A DNA stretch of 64,000 nucleotides from Qipengyuania citrea (GCF_024171405.1 NZ_JALJZT010000002.1:434001-498000), one strand, 5' to 3'; positions 8,804 to 19,148 are shown, counted from the stretch's first letter. Program-made: numbers and translations. The notes: generated by a model from the letters alone, not told the origin.

Positions 8804-9505
8804 ATGATCCGCGCCGCAGGAATCGCAACCGTCATGGGGTGCCTGGCTATGGCCGGGTGCGGGAACAGCGAGCCTGCGCCCGCGCCCTCCCCCACCCCGA
8901 CCATCGCGGCCCCGCGCACGCTGGTCGGCGCGGATCTCGATCTGTCGACGCTCGGCGCAAAGATCGTCGGGCCGCAGGGATCCGAGGTGGAAACCGTGCT
9001 CAGCGCGGGCAATCGCCAGATCGGCACGCTGGTCAGCTATGTCGCCTGCCCCGCGGGCACGCTTGTGTGCGAACCCGGCGAAATGCCCGTGGGCACTGTC
9101 TACACCTACGTCCATTCAATCACGCTGGTGGACGCCGAAGACGTCGCCGAAGGTCCTGTCGCCGATGCTCCCGACCTGCGCGAAACCCCGCCCACGCTGT
9201 TCCGCACGCTTCGCGCGGCGACCGGGTTCAACCAGGCGGTCGGCTATTCGACAGCGGAGGCCGACGCCGCGCTGGGCGATCCCGATGCGATTTCGATCAC
9301 CAATGATAACGGCAGCCTGATCTGGCGCGTGGTGCGCGGCTCGGGCTGGCAGCCGGGCGGCACGGTCACGCTGTGGTGGCAGTCCACCGCTGCACCGCAG
9401 GGTCCGGCGGAAGCCTATCTATTCGAACTTGACGGCCAGCAGGTTGCGACCACCGGCCCCTTCCCGCCGGAGGATAAGCCTGTGGAGGGTTCCGCCGCGC
9501 GCTAG
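8804..9505 (+). CDS. Unknown lipoprotein, second of a tandem pair
   Basis: The 233-residue product has a lipoprotein signal with lipobox MAGC (Cys19), then a Pro/Ala-rich linker. It shares with the preceding protein the ordered motifs LGAKIVGPQGSEV, YVACPAGTLVCEPGE, GTVYTYVHS, RAATGFNQAVGYS, ITNDNGSLIWRV and TLWWQSTAAPQGPAEAY. The two Cys residues of VACPA...C are kept in both and could form a disulfide. The pair clearly arose by tandem duplication and has since diverged strongly. The function is unknown. dnaG starts 36 bases downstream. Confidence 0.85.
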   Translation: MIRAAGIATVMGCLAMAGCGNSEPAPAPSPTPTIAAPRTLVGADLDLSTLGAKIVGPQGSEVETVLSAGNRQIGTLVSYVACPAGTLVCEPGEMPVGTVYTYVHSITLVDAEDVAEGPVADAPDLRETPPTLFRTLRAATGFNQAVGYSTAEADAALGDPDAISITNDNGSLIWRVVRGSGWQPGGTVTLWWQSTAAPQGPAEAYLFELDGQQVATTGPFPPEDKPVEGSAAR

Positions 9506-9541
9506 CGGTGGCCGCATCCCGGCGATAAGGTCTGCGACCTT

Positions 9542-11398
9542 ATGGCCCTGTCACCCCAATGGTTAGACGAATTGCGCATGCGGACCACGCTGTCCGCGGT
9601 GATCGGTCGTACCCTGCGGCTGACCAAGGCGGGCCGCGAGTTCAAGGCCTGTTGCCCGTTCCATAACGAGAAGACGCCGAGCTTCTACGTCAATGACGAG
9701 AAGGGCTTCTACCATTGCTTCGGCTGCGAAGCGCATGGCGATGCGATCCGTTGGCTGACCGACCAGCGCGGCCTGCCGTTCATGGATGCAGTGAAGGAAC
9801 TGGCCGCGGAAGCCGGGATGGAAGTCCCCGCCCCCGATCGGCAGGCCGCCCGCCGCGCCGAGCAACGCGCCAGCCTCCACGATGTGACCGCTGCGGCGCA
9901 GGACTGGTTCGAGGGCAATCTGCGCGGTGCGGACGGGGCGCAGGCGCGCAGCTATCTCGGGCGGCGCGGATTTTCCGATGCGACGGTGCGCGAATTCGGC
10001 TTCGGCTATGCGCCCGAGGACCGGCAGGCGCTGAAGCGCGCGCTGGGCCGGTTCGAGGAACCCATGCTGATCGAGGCTGGCATGCGGATCACGGTCCAGG
10101 ACAAGGAACCCTACGACCGCTTCCGCAGCCGGTTGATGCTGCCGATCCACGATACGCGTGGGCGGGTGATCGCCTTCGGCGGCCGGATCCTCGACAGCGA
10201 AGCCAATCCCAACGCGCCCAAATATCTCAACAGCCCCGATACGCCGCTGTTCGACAAGGGCCGCACGCTTTACAATCTGCACCGCGCCGCGCCCGCCGCG
10301 CGGCAGAGCGGGCGGATGATCGTGGTCGAGGGCTATATGGACGCCATCGCGCTGGCCAATGCAGGCATTCGCGAAGCGGTCGCCCCGCTGGGGACCGCGC
10401 TGACAGAGAACCAGATCGAGCTGCTCTGGCGCCAGGTCGAACGGCCGATCCTGTGCTTCGATGGCGACAAGGCCGGGCAACGCGCGGCGATGCGCGCCAT
10501 TTCGCGCGCCCTGCCGATGCTGCGCCCTGCGCATTCGCTGGCGATCGTGCGCCTGCCCACGGGGATGGACCCCGACGATGTCATCCGCGACCAGGGTGTC
10601 GGCGCAATCGAGCAATTGCTCGCCGAACCGGCCAGCCTGCTCGATACGCTGTGGGACTTCGAGAAGGCCGCGGCCCCGCTCAATTCGCCCGAGGACAAGG
10701 CCGGGCTCAAGGCGCGGCTGCTCGATCACGTCGACAGCATCCAGCACCCCGATATCCGCGCGCTGTACAAACGCGAACTGCTCGAGCGGTTCTCTGCCTA
10801 TGCCTTCCCCCCGCGCCCGCCGCGCGAATTCCGCCCACGCGGCGAGTGGCAGAAGGGCGGCTTCAAGCCCCCCGCGCCCAGCTTGTCGCCCGAAGCCCGC
10901 GACAGCCTGACGCGGGCGATGGCGGGCGGCGCGCGCGATTCGCTGACCCGCGCGGTGATCGCGGGACTGGTCAAGTTTCCCGACCAGATCCTGCGCCACG
11001 AAGACGCGCTTTCGGACCTTGCGCGGCGTGACCAAAATGTCGGTCCGGCGCTCGATTCGCTGCTTGAAGCTGCCGAGACGCTTGATTTGTCCGCGCAATC
11101 GACCATATCGCTCGAGCGAGGCCTTCCCGCCCCACCGGCAAAAACCTTATTCGCCTTCCTCGATGAAGGCATCGACCCGGGTGATGCGCGCGAGGATCTG
11201 GCCGAGGCCGTGTCGCTCCTGGTCGAAAGGCCAGCGCTGGAATCCGCTTTGGCGGAGGCTACAGCGCGCTTTGAACGCGATCCGGAAGGCTCCATCGCCG
11301 AACAGGGCCGATTGCGCGAGCGATTGCTGGCCCTGAACGAGCGTTTGAAGCGTTTTGGACGTAGGAAAGCTGCAGCAGACGGCGAATCGGACACATGA
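9542..11398 (+). CDS. dnaG: DNA primase DnaG
   Basis: DnaG synthesises RNA primers at the replication fork. The 618-residue product has the N-terminal zinc finger (CPFHNEKTPSF ... YHCFGCEAHGD, a Cys-His-Cys-Cys set), the RNA polymerase core with the Toprim motifs VVEGYMDAIAL and FDGDKAGQRAA, and a C-terminal DnaB-interaction region. The order zinc finger, Toprim core, helical tail is complete. It is followed 52 bases later by rpoD, the conserved alphaproteobacterial dnaG-rpoD arrangement without a neighbouring rpsU. Confidence 0.98.
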   Translation: MALSPQWLDELRMRTTLSAVIGRTLRLTKAGREFKACCPFHNEKTPSFYVNDEKGFYHCFGCEAHGDAIRWLTDQRGLPFMDAVKELAAEAGMEVPAPDRQAARRAEQRASLHDVTAAAQDWFEGNLRGADGAQARSYLGRRGFSDATVREFGFGYAPEDRQALKRALGRFEEPMLIEAGMRITVQDKEPYDRFRSRLMLPIHDTRGRVIAFGGRILDSEANPNAPKYLNSPDTPLFDKGRTLYNLHRAAPAARQSGRMIVVEGYMDAIALANAGIREAVAPLGTALTENQIELLWRQVERPILCFDGDKAGQRAAMRAISRALPMLRPAHSLAIVRLPTGMDPDDVIRDQGVGAIEQLLAEPASLLDTLWDFEKAAAPLNSPEDKAGLKARLLDHVDSIQHPDIRALYKRELLERFSAYAFPPRPPREFRPRGEWQKGGFKPPAPSLSPEARDSLTRAMAGGARDSLTRAVIAGLVKFPDQILRHEDALSDLARRDQNVGPALDSLLEAAETLDLSAQSTISLERGLPAPPAKTLFAFLDEGIDPGDAREDLAEAVSLLVERPALESALAEATARFERDPEGSIAEQGRLRERLLALNERLKRFGRRKAAADGESDT

Positions 11399-11450
11399 TC
11401 TTGGCGGGAACGCGGCCCGCTGGAAGTTTTAGACTGGATTAGAAATCTTT

Positions 11451-13469
11451 ATGGCCACCAAGTCGAAGACCACGGACGATGGCGACGCTCCCCTGATCGA
11501 CCTCAACGAAGCCTCGATCAAGAAGCTGATCGCCAAGGCGAAGCGCAAGGGTTACGTCACCTATGACGAGCTTAACGACGCGCTGCCGCAGGGCGAGATG
11601 AGTTCGGACCAGATCGAGGATATCCAGTCAGCCCTGTCCGACATGGGTGTGCAGATCGTCGAAAGCGACGAGGAAGCCGAAGCCGCGGCCGAGGAAGATT
11701 CCGAAGTCGAGGAAATCGCAGCGGGTGCCAAGAAAGACACCAAGGCCGCAGCCAACAAGCCCACCGCCACGCGCAAGCTCGCCACCGGCGAACGCACCGA
11801 TGACCCGGTCCGCATGTACCTGCGCGAAATGGGCGCGGTCGAACTGCTCAGCCGCGAAGGCGAGATCGCGATCGCCAAGCGCATCGAAGCCGGCCGCGAC
11901 ATGATGATCATGGGCCTGTGCCAGAGCCCGATCACCTTCCACGCCATCATCCAGTGGTCCGAAGCGCTCAATGCCGAGGAAATGCAGCTGCGCGAGATCC
12001 TCGATCTCGATGCCATGCTGTCGAAGGAACCCCCGCCCGAGAAGATGGAAGCGGGCGAGGATGAAGACGACGACGGCGAGATTTCCGAGGAAACCGCCGG
12101 TCCGACGATTCGCGACGACGATGAAGACGAGGATTCGGAAGAAAACGGCGAAGAGGGCGAGGAAGGTTCGTCCAAGAGTGACGACGAAGAGGAAGAGGAC
12201 AACACCATGTCCCTTGCTCAGATGGAAGCCGCGCTCAAGCCGGATGCCATCGAACGCTTCGCGCGTATCGCCGATTTGTTCGGCAAGTTCGAGAAGCTCC
12301 AGAAGGAGCGCGTCGACCTGATGGCCAAGGGCGAGGTGTTCACCCGCGCCAAGGAAAAGAAATACGAAGCACTTTCGGAACAGCTCACCGCCGAAGTCGA
12401 AAGCGTCCAGTTCCACGCGACCAAGATCGAATTCCTGGTCGACAATCTCTACGCTTTCAACCGCCGTCTGACCGCGCTGGGCGGCCAGATGCTGCGCCTT
12501 GCCGAACGCCACAAGGTCAAGCGGATCGATTTCCTCGATGCCTATATCGGCAACGAGCTCGACGACAGCTGGCTCAAGGAACGCGCCAAGAAGGACAAGA
12601 AGTGGGCGGCCTTCGCCGAGAAGGAAGGCGATGCGGTCGAACGCATCCGTGCCGAGATCTCGGACATCGCCAGCCAGACCGGCATGGCGCTGGAAGAGTT
12701 CCGCCGTATCGTGAACATGGTCCAGAAGGGCGAGCGTGAAGCGCGTATCGCCAAGAAGGAAATGGTCGAGGCGAATTTGCGCCTCGTGATCTCGATCGCC
12801 AAGAAATACACCAACCGCGGCCTGCAGTTCCTGGATCTCATTCAGGAAGGCAACATCGGCCTGATGAAGGCGGTCGACAAATTCGAATACCGCCGCGGTT
12901 ACAAGTTCAGCACCTATGCAACCTGGTGGATCCGTCAGGCAATCACCCGCTCGATCGCCGACCAGGCACGCACGATCCGTATTCCGGTCCACATGATTGA
13001 AACGATCAACAAGCTGGTGCGCTGCAGCCGCCAGTTCCTGCACGACCAGGGCCGCGAACCGACACCCGAAGAGATGGCGGAGAAACTCTCCATGCCGCTC
13101 GAGAAGGTGCGCAAGGTGATGAAGATCGCCAAGGAACCGATCAGCCTCGAAACGCCGATCGGCGACGAGGAAGATTCGCATCTGGGCGATTTCATCGAGG
13201 ACAAGAACGCGATCATCCCCGTCGATGCCGCGATCCAGGCCAATCTCAAGGAAACCGTCACCCGCGTGCTCGCCAGCCTTACCCCCCGCGAGGAGCGCGT
13301 GCTGCGCATGCGCTTCGGTATCGGCATGAACACCGATCATACGCTCGAGGAAGTCGGCCAGCAGTTCAGTGTGACGCGCGAACGTATCCGCCAGATCGAG
13401 GCGAAGGCGCTGCGCAAGCTCAAGCACCCGAGCCGCAGCCGCAAGATGCGTTCGTTCCTCGATCAGTAA
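11451..13469 (+). CDS. rpoD: RNA polymerase primary sigma factor RpoD
   Basis: This is the housekeeping sigma-70. In the 672 residues one sees region 1.1 ([29 protein letters not shown]), region 1.2 ([22 protein letters not shown]), a very acidic non-conserved insert at about residues 198-250 rich in Asp/Glu, regions 2.1-2.4 ([42 protein letters not shown]), region 3 ([13 protein letters not shown]) and region 4 with the helix-turn-helix ([28 protein letters not shown]). The length and order are normal for an alphaproteobacterial RpoD. It ends the yqeY to rpoD block. Confidence 0.99.
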   Translation: MATKSKTTDDGDAPLIDLNEASIKKLIAKAKRKGYVTYDELNDALPQGEMSSDQIEDIQSALSDMGVQIVESDEEAEAAAEEDSEVEEIAAGAKKDTKAAANKPTATRKLATGERTDDPVRMYLREMGAVELLSREGEIAIAKRIEAGRDMMIMGLCQSPITFHAIIQWSEALNAEEMQLREILDLDAMLSKEPPPEKMEAGEDEDDDGEISEETAGPTIRDDDEDEDSEENGEEGEEGSSKSDDEEEEDNTMSLAQMEAALKPDAIERFARIADLFGKFEKLQKERVDLMAKGEVFTRAKEKKYEALSEQLTAEVESVQFHATKIEFLVDNLYAFNRRLTALGGQMLRLAERHKVKRIDFLDAYIGNELDDSWLKERAKKDKKWAAFAEKEGDAVERIRAEISDIASQTGMALEEFRRIVNMVQKGEREARIAKKEMVEANLRLVISIAKKYTNRGLQFLDLIQEGNIGLMKAVDKFEYRRGYKFSTYATWWIRQAITRSIADQARTIRIPVHMIETINKLVRCSRQFLHDQGREPTPEEMAEKLSMPLEKVRKVMKIAKEPISLETPIGDEEDSHLGDFIEDKNAIIPVDAAIQANLKETVTRVLASLTPREERVLRMRFGIGMNTDHTLEEVGQQFSVTRERIRQIEAKALRKLKHPSRSRKMRSFLDQ

Positions 13470-13566
13470 GCGCATGCGCACCCTGCGGGAGCGCATGCCC
13501 ATCACCCCAACCGGTAAATTCTTCGGATTGCCGGGAACCGTTGGGCGTCCAATGCTTTAAGGCGCC

Positions 13567-15042
13567 ATGCGGGGAGAAATGCTAGGGGGCCCGGTCGCGA
13601 AATCGGCCGGTGTTCGGGGATCATCGACGTTGGATAGGGCTATCGACTTCAAGCTCGTGCTCGCGCACTCGCCGAACCCCTATCTGCTGCTCGATCACGA
13701 GCTGAATATACGATGGGCAAACGAAACCTATCTCGAGCTCATGGATCGCGAGCGCGACGACATTGTCGGCCGCCATGTATTCGATGCATTCCCGAACAAA
13801 GGTGAGAGCCGCCAGCAACTCCAGACCTCCTTCGACCGGGTGCTCGAGACGGGTGAGCCCGACGAAATCGCGCACATAAAATACGATATTCCCAATGCCT
13901 CGGGCGGCATGGATGCGCATATCTGGAGCACGACCCAGGTTCCGATCCTCGACGATGGCGGGGCCGTCGAATACATTCTCCAGCATCCCATCCAGATCAC
14001 GAAGATCGAACAGCGCGATACTGCGGGCGTTGTCCGCCGGGCCGAAGCGGTCGAAGAGCGGTGGCGCGGGGCATCGAAGGAATTGGACCGGCTGCGCGCC
14101 TTGCTGGAACAGGCGCCCGGTTTCGTGGCCGTACTTGCAGGTCCGGAACATCGCTTCGTCATGTCGAATGCCGCCTATCGCCGCCTGATCGGAGAGCGCG
14201 AACTGGAAGGCAAGAGTGTGGCGGAGGCGCTGCCCGAAATCGCCGAACAGGGCTTCGTCGAAGTGCTCGACAGGGTCATGAGCACCGGCGAACCCTATTT
14301 CGGACGCCGCGAAAAGATCCTGCTGAAAAGCAGCGATGACGATGAATTGCGCGAGCGGCATCTCGAATTCATTTTCCAGCCCATCCGCGGCCCGGATCGC
14401 TTCGAGGGCGTGCTGGTCCAGGGGTATGATGTCACCGAGGAAGTGGTGGCCGAGGAAAGCCAGCGCATCCTGATCAACGAACTCAACCACCGCGTGAAAA
14501 ACACGCTGGCTGTCGTTCAGGGCCTGGCGCAGCAATCGTTCAGGGGTGACAAGCAAAATCCCCAGCTCGACATCTTCGTCAAACGGCTGGCGGCCTTGGC
14601 CAGTGCGCACAGCCTGCTGACCGAACGGCGGTGGGAATCGGCCGATCTGGCAACCATTGTCCGGGGTGCGCTCGAAGCAACCGCCGGGACCCGGCAGTCC
14701 CGCTATACGCTCGACGGGCCGGATATCCGTCTCGAGCCGCAGCCCGCTGTCGCCTTGGCGATGGTCATCCATGAATTGTGCACCAATGCGGTGAAGTACG
14801 GCGCGTTTTCGACCGAGGGCGGCTCGGTCGATATTCACTGGTCGCTCGAACAGGGCACCGACGGCAGCCGGCTCGTTCTCGATTGGCGCGAAACCGGCGG
14901 CCCGACGGTCGCCAAGCCCGACAGGACCGGATTTGGATCGCGGCTCATCAAGCGCGGGCTCGGCACACCGGGGAGCCGCACCGAGATCGACTATGCACCC
15001 GCCGGCCTGCACTGCCGCCTCGAGGGCATTCTATGCCCCTGA
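13567..15042 (+). CDS. HWE-family sensor histidine kinase with two PAS domains
   Basis: The 491-residue protein has no membrane segment or signal peptide. Two PAS-type domains are visible at about residues 30-145 (PYLLLDHELNIRWAN) and 180-292 (FVAVLAGPEHRFVMSNAAYRRL). The kinase core begins with ELNHRVKNTLAVVQ (phospho-acceptor His308), followed by the N-box HELCTNAVKYGAF and the WRE motif DWRETGGP, which define the HWE/HisKA_2 class common in sphingomonads and other alphaproteobacteria. It is therefore probably a soluble redox, light or ligand sensor. The response-regulator gene overlaps its 3' end by 10 bases, so that is the likely partner. Confidence 0.92.
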   Translation: MRGEMLGGPVAKSAGVRGSSTLDRAIDFKLVLAHSPNPYLLLDHELNIRWANETYLELMDRERDDIVGRHVFDAFPNKGESRQQLQTSFDRVLETGEPDEIAHIKYDIPNASGGMDAHIWSTTQVPILDDGGAVEYILQHPIQITKIEQRDTAGVVRRAEAVEERWRGASKELDRLRALLEQAPGFVAVLAGPEHRFVMSNAAYRRLIGERELEGKSVAEALPEIAEQGFVEVLDRVMSTGEPYFGRREKILLKSSDDDELRERHLEFIFQPIRGPDRFEGVLVQGYDVTEEVVAEESQRILINELNHRVKNTLAVVQGLAQQSFRGDKQNPQLDIFVKRLAALASAHSLLTERRWESADLATIVRGALEATAGTRQSRYTLDGPDIRLEPQPAVALAMVIHELCTNAVKYGAFSTEGGSVDIHWSLEQGTDGSRLVLDWRETGGPTVAKPDRTGFGSRLIKRGLGTPGSRTEIDYAPAGLHCRLEGILCP

Positions 15043-15380
15043 CTGGCAAACGAATCCTGGTGGTCGAGGACGAACCCATCATTGCCTTCTCGCTCGAGGA
15101 CATGCTCCTCGAGGACGGCGCCGATGTGGTCGCCGTGGGCTCGCTTGAAGAGGGGCTCGATCAGGTCAAAGCTGGGGCGTTCGATTTTGCCATTCTCGAC
15201 ATCAACCTGCATGGCAAGAAAAGCTACCCCATCGCCTTCGAGCTTGTGCGCAAGGGCGTCCGCTTCGTCTTCGCCAGCGGCTATGGCGACGCCGAACACC
15301 CGGCAGAACTGGCGGATGTCACCACGCTAACCAAGCCCTATGTGCTGGACGACATCCGCGATATCGCGATCGACAACTGA
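15033..15380 (+). CDS. Single-domain response regulator (FAT GUY-like)
   Basis: The 115-residue product is a bare receiver domain: acidic pair in VVEDEP (Glu12, Asp13), phospho-acceptor Asp56 in ILDINLH, Ser82 in FVFASGYGD and Lys101 in LTKPY. FVFASGYG closely resembles the motif of the FAT GUY receivers, whose Sphingomonas member SdrG acts in general-stress phosphorelays. There is no output domain, so it probably works as a phosphate shuttle or by binding a partner. The ATG at 15033 lies inside the end of the kinase gene, giving a 10-base overlap and coupling. Confidence 0.9.
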   Translation: MPLTGKRILVVEDEPIIAFSLEDMLLEDGADVVAVGSLEEGLDQVKAGAFDFAILDINLHGKKSYPIAFELVRKGVRFVFASGYGDAEHPAELADVTTLTKPYVLDDIRDIAIDN

Positions 15381-15453
15381 CCCCTATCAATCCGGCGTGG
15401 GCAACCGCCACAAGGAGGTGGCGAGCCGCGGCGGAAACGACTATGGGGCGCGC

Positions 15454-15891
15454 ATGCGTATCGCCATAGCATCCGACCACGCCGCGCTCGATCTCAAGAC
15501 CGAGCTGCGCGACTGGTTGATCGAGCAGGGCCACGAGGTCGCCGACCTTGGCCCCGAGACCGCCGACAGCGTCGATTATCCCGACTTCGGCTACAAGCTG
15601 GCCAGCGTCGTCGCCGATGGTACCGCCGAGCGCGGCGTCGCCCTGTGCGGGAGCGGGGTCGGCATTTCGATGAGCGTCAACCGCAACCCCGCCATGCGCT
15701 GCGCGCTGGTGGGGGAACCCTTGTCGGCCACCCTCGCCCGCGAACATAATGATGCGAACTGCATCGCCATGGGTGCGCGCCTGACGGGCAGCGACATGGC
15801 CAAGGCGTGCCTTTCCGCCTTCCTCGAAACCCCCTTCGCCGGCGGCCGCCACCAGCGCCGCGTTGACAAGCTTTCCAACCCGGACATCTGA
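15454..15891 (+). CDS. rpiB: Ribose 5-phosphate isomerase B
   Basis: RpiB interconverts ribose 5-phosphate and ribulose 5-phosphate. The 145-residue product has the hallmark IAIASDHAALDLK start, VDYPDFG, the catalytic Cys65 in LCGSGVGISMSVNR, and EHNDANCIAMGAR. The length fits the family. The ATG at 15454 gives the standard N terminus; the only good Shine-Dalgarno (AAGGAGGTG near 15412) is about 35 bases further upstream, so initiation may be weak or start from another site. The gene ends 3 bases before glyA. Confidence 0.95.
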   Translation: MRIAIASDHAALDLKTELRDWLIEQGHEVADLGPETADSVDYPDFGYKLASVVADGTAERGVALCGSGVGISMSVNRNPAMRCALVGEPLSATLAREHNDANCIAMGARLTGSDMAKACLSAFLETPFAGGRHQRRVDKLSNPDI

Positions 15892-15894
15892 TCT

Positions 15895-17208
15895 ATGGCT
15901 ACCCAGGCAAAAGACACCGCGCGCGATCCGATGGACCGCTTCTGGCACGATACGCTGGCCGAAGCCGATCCCGAGATCCACGCTGCGATCCGCAACGAGC
16001 TGGCCCGCCAGCAGGACAAGATCGAGCTGATCGCGAGCGAGAATATCGCCTCCGCCGCGGTTCTCGAAGCCACGGGTAGCGTGTTCACCAACAAATATGC
16101 GGAAGGCTATCCCGGCAAGCGCTATTACGGCGGCTGCGACTATGCCGACGTCATCGAAACGCTGGCGATCGACCGCGCCAAGCAGTTGTTCGGGTGCGAA
16201 TTCGCCAACGTCCAGCCCAATTCGGGCAGCCAGATGAACCAGGCCGTGTTCCTTGCGCTGCTGCAGCCGGGCGACACTTTCATGGGGCTCGACCTCAATT
16301 CGGGTGGTCATCTCACGCATGGCTCGCCGGTCAATATGAGCGGCAAGTGGTTCAATCCGGTCAGCTACGGTGTGCGCCAGGATAACGAGCTGATCGACAT
16401 GGACGAGGTCATGGCGATCGCCAGGGCCAACAAGCCCAAGCTCATCATTGCGGGCGGCACTGCCTATTCGCGCGTGTGGGACTGGGCCGCTTTCCGCAAG
16501 GTGGCCGACGAGGTCGGGGCCTATCTGATGGTCGACATGAGCCACATCTCGGGCCTCGTCGCTGGCGGCGCCCACCCCAATCCCTTCCCGCATGCGCATG
16601 TCGTGACCACCACTACGCACAAATCGCTGCGCGGCCCGCGTTCGGGCGTGATCCTGTGGAATGACGAGGCGCTGACCAAGCCGTTCAACATGGCGGTTTT
16701 CCCCGGCATGCAGGGCGGCCCGCTGATGCATGTCGTCGCCGCCAAGGCTGTGGCCTTTGGCGAGGCGCTGCGGCCCGACTTCAAGGATTATGCGCGGCGC
16801 GTCGTCGACAACGCCCGCGCGCTGGCCGAAGGCATCGAGGCCAATGGCTTGCGCGTCGTCTCGGGCGGGACGGACAACCACTCCATGCTGGTCGATCTCA
16901 CCGCCAAGGACGTGACCGGCAAGGCCGCGGAAGCCGGGCTCGACCGCGCCTGGCTGACCTGCAACAAGAACGGCATTCCCTACGACACGCGCAGCCCCTT
17001 CGTGACCAGCGGTATCCGCCTCGGCACGCCGGCGGGCACCACGCGCGGTTTCGGGCCCGACGAGTTCAGAACCATTGGCGCGCTGATCTGCGAAGTGGTA
17101 GATGGGATGTCGCGCAATGGCCCCGAGGGCGACGGCCAGGTCGAAGAGCAGGTGCGCGGCAAGGTTGCCGAACTGTGCGCTGCCTTCCCCGTCTATCCGG
17201 GGCGCTGA
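15895..17208 (+). CDS. glyA: Serine hydroxymethyltransferase
   Basis: GlyA converts serine and tetrahydrofolate to glycine and methylene-tetrahydrofolate, the main one-carbon supply. The 437-residue product shows [30 protein letters not shown], the PLP-binding Asp in [16 protein letters not shown] and the Schiff-base Lys in [15 protein letters not shown]. Length and motifs are complete. It lies 3 bases after rpiB and 11 bases before a small membrane-protein gene. Confidence 0.99.
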   Translation: MATQAKDTARDPMDRFWHDTLAEADPEIHAAIRNELARQQDKIELIASENIASAAVLEATGSVFTNKYAEGYPGKRYYGGCDYADVIETLAIDRAKQLFGCEFANVQPNSGSQMNQAVFLALLQPGDTFMGLDLNSGGHLTHGSPVNMSGKWFNPVSYGVRQDNELIDMDEVMAIARANKPKLIIAGGTAYSRVWDWAAFRKVADEVGAYLMVDMSHISGLVAGGAHPNPFPHAHVVTTTTHKSLRGPRSGVILWNDEALTKPFNMAVFPGMQGGPLMHVVAAKAVAFGEALRPDFKDYARRVVDNARALAEGIEANGLRVVSGGTDNHSMLVDLTAKDVTGKAAEAGLDRAWLTCNKNGIPYDTRSPFVTSGIRLGTPAGTTRGFGPDEFRTIGALICEVVDGMSRNGPEGDGQVEEQVRGKVAELCAAFPVYPGR

Positions 17209-17219
17209 GGAGACAAGCG

Positions 17220-17444
17220 ATGGACGAGCACGACCCCAAGCACCAGGATCACGAGCTTCTTTCCGACGCCAAGGACGAGGTGAAGGACATGGCTACCAAG
17301 GGCCTCGACCATCCTTCGACCAAACCGGTCCTGACCGGCGCGGCCGTCGGCGCGATTGCGGGCGGTCTGCTGCCCGTCGTGACCTGGCCGATCGGTCTCG
17401 TCGCAGGCGCGGGTTTCATGCTCTACAAACGTCTCCGACCGTAA
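17220..17444 (+). CDS. Small glycine-zipper membrane protein
   Basis: The 74-residue product has a charged N-terminal 40 residues rich in His, Asp and Lys, then a hydrophobic segment with Gly repeats (LTGAAVGAIAGGLLPVVTWPIGLVAGAGFMLYKRLRP) that can form one or two short membrane helices with a positive C terminus. The function is unknown. The ATG at 17220 has a good AGGAG at 17208-17212. It lies between glyA and nrdR, and its TAA is immediately followed by the nrdR ATG. Confidence 0.75.
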   Translation: MDEHDPKHQDHELLSDAKDEVKDMATKGLDHPSTKPVLTGAAVGAIAGGLLPVVTWPIGLVAGAGFMLYKRLRP

Positions 17445-17915
17445 ATGCGCTGCCCTTTCTGCGCGCATGACGACAGCCAGGTAAAGGACAGTCGTCCGAC
17501 CGAGGATTCCACCTCGATCCGGCGGCGGCGGCAGTGTTCCAGCTGCGGCGCACGCTTCACCACCTTCGAACGCGTCCAGCTGCGCGAGGTCACCGTGCTC
17601 AAATCGGGCGACCGCCGCCAGCCCTTCGATCGCACCAAGCTCGAGCAGTCGATTGCGCTCGCCTGCCGCAAGCGCGACGTTCCGCAGGAACGCATCGATC
17701 AGCTGGTCAGCGGGATCCAGCGCCAGGTCGAAACCGCGGGCGAGGCAGAGATTGCTTCGCAGCGTATCGGCGAAATGGTGATGGACGGACTGCGCGGCCT
17801 GGACAGCGTCGCCTATATCCGCTTCGCCTCGGTCTATCGCGACTTCAGCGAAGCGCGCGATTTCGAGGAATTTGCCAGCACTGTGCAGGAAGCGGCCGCC
17901 AATGAGCGAAGCTGA
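17445..17915 (+). CDS. nrdR: Transcriptional repressor NrdR
   Basis: NrdR represses ribonucleotide reductase genes in response to ATP/dATP. The 156-residue product has the N-terminal zinc ribbon with Cys3, Cys6, Cys31 and Cys34 (CPFC ... CSSC), the linker [17 protein letters not shown], and the ATP-cone domain ([31 protein letters not shown]). Length and motifs are standard. It starts directly after the preceding stop and overlaps trmJ by 14 bases. Its position next to glyA is common in proteobacteria. Confidence 0.98.
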   Translation: MRCPFCAHDDSQVKDSRPTEDSTSIRRRRQCSSCGARFTTFERVQLREVTVLKSGDRRQPFDRTKLEQSIALACRKRDVPQERIDQLVSGIQRQVETAGEAEIASQRIGEMVMDGLRGLDSVAYIRFASVYRDFSEARDFEEFASTVQEAAANERS

Positions 17916-18630
17916 TACGCGCAAACCCGTAATCGTCCTCGTCCGCCCGCAGCTGGGTGAGAATATCGGCAAGGCGGCGCGCGCGATGCTCAACTTCGGA
18001 TTGGTCGAAATGCGGCTGGTCGAGCCCCGCGATGGCTGGCCCAACCCCGCTGCCGGTCCTGCCGCGGCGGGCGCGGACATCGTGCTCGACCAGGCGCAAG
18101 TGTTTGCCACCACTGCCGAAGCCGTCGCCGATTGCGCGCATGTCTATGCCACGACAGTGCGCAAGCGCGGTGTCACCAAGCCCGTTGTCACGCCCGAGCA
18201 AGCGAGCCAGGAAATCGCCGCAGCGCAGGGTCGCAGCGCGATCCTGTTCGGGCCCGAGCGTTCGGGTCTGGAGACCGAGGACGTAGCGCTGGCCCGCGCG
18301 ATCCTAACCGTACCGATCAATCCCGAATTCGGATCGCTCAACCTCGCGCAGGCGGTGATCCTGTGCGCGTATGAATGGTCGAAGCACGAGCATTTGGTCC
18401 AGCCCACGCAGGAAGACCTCCTGCCCCCCGCCCCCCAAGAAGAGCTCGACGGGCTGGTGGCGCATCTCGAGGGCATGCTTGCACCCAAGGGCTATTTCCT
18501 CCCCGAGTCGCGCGCCGAAGCATCGCGCCGCACGCTGCGCGGCGTGCTCACCAAGCCGGGCTGGAATCATCTCGAAGTCCGCACTCTGCGCGGGGTTTTG
18601 TCTTCTCTGGCGCGCCCACCCAGAGACTAG
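17902..18630 (+). CDS. trmJ: tRNA (cytidine/uridine-2'-O-)-methyltransferase TrmJ
   Basis: TrmJ methylates the 2'-OH of residue 32 in the anticodon loop of some tRNAs. The 242-residue product is a SPOUT (knotted) methyltransferase: [23 protein letters not shown] at the N terminus, and the SAM-binding knot motifs [11 protein letters not shown] and [20 protein letters not shown]. The C-terminal extension is TrmJ-like ([24 protein letters not shown]). The specificity call rests on similarity, since SPOUT enzymes can differ in target position. The ATG at 17902 overlaps nrdR. Confidence 0.88.
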   Translation: MSEADTRKPVIVLVRPQLGENIGKAARAMLNFGLVEMRLVEPRDGWPNPAAGPAAAGADIVLDQAQVFATTAEAVADCAHVYATTVRKRGVTKPVVTPEQASQEIAAAQGRSAILFGPERSGLETEDVALARAILTVPINPEFGSLNLAQAVILCAYEWSKHEHLVQPTQEDLLPPAPQEELDGLVAHLEGMLAPKGYFLPESRAEASRRTLRGVLTKPGWNHLEVRTLRGVLSSLARPPRD

Positions 18631-18716
18631 GTCGTTCTAATTTCTTGATTTCGCGATATTGTGGTAGTCTTCTTCTGCCCTCCTTTTGCAAGGGTCGGAA
18701 GGTGAGAGGACAAGAC

Positions 18717-19025
18717 ATGACAAATACAGGCACAATAGCGCTTTTTGCTGGCGCCCTATTCTTCACATTTCCTGCGATTGCTCAGGACAATTCCGAAAAT
18801 CCCGACGCGGCCGCAAAGGTTGCTTTGAGCGATGAGGCCGAAGACGCTGCGGTGGAGCGCCAGGACGAAACCATCGTTTGTCGTGAACTGGCCCCCAAGG
18901 CTGGCACGCGCATCCCTGGTCGCGAGGTCTGCCTGCCGGTTTATAAGTGGGAAGAATGGGAACGGACGACACGCGAAACGGCGAATGATGTCGAACGGCG
19001 CGGGCGGATCAGAAATAATCCCTGA
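18717..19025 (+). CDS. Small secreted protein with Cys pair, paralogue A
   Basis: The 102-residue product has a signal peptide (TIALFAGALFFTFPAIAQ, cleavage likely after Ala-Gln near residue 23). The mature part is acidic, then has ETIVCRELAPKAGTRIPGREVC: two Cys 18 residues apart, followed by a WEEWERTTRE helix. The next gene encodes a protein with the same arrangement. The family is unknown to me; proteins with this C...GSR.PG..VC pattern are frequent in sphingomonads. The ATG at 18717 has GAGAGGA just upstream. Expected location is the periplasm. Confidence 0.75.
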   Translation: MTNTGTIALFAGALFFTFPAIAQDNSENPDAAAKVALSDEAEDAAVERQDETIVCRELAPKAGTRIPGREVCLPVYKWEEWERTTRETANDVERRGRIRNNP

Positions 19026-19148
19026 CAATCCCGGCTGGGCTCGATAGGCTGCTTTCGCATCTTGCAATCCGCGCCTCACGCTTGGGGTGGACTGGCGCGG
19101 ATTGCCTATCGATGGCCCATGCCATGGGCTGGCTCACAGGAGGAAAAT

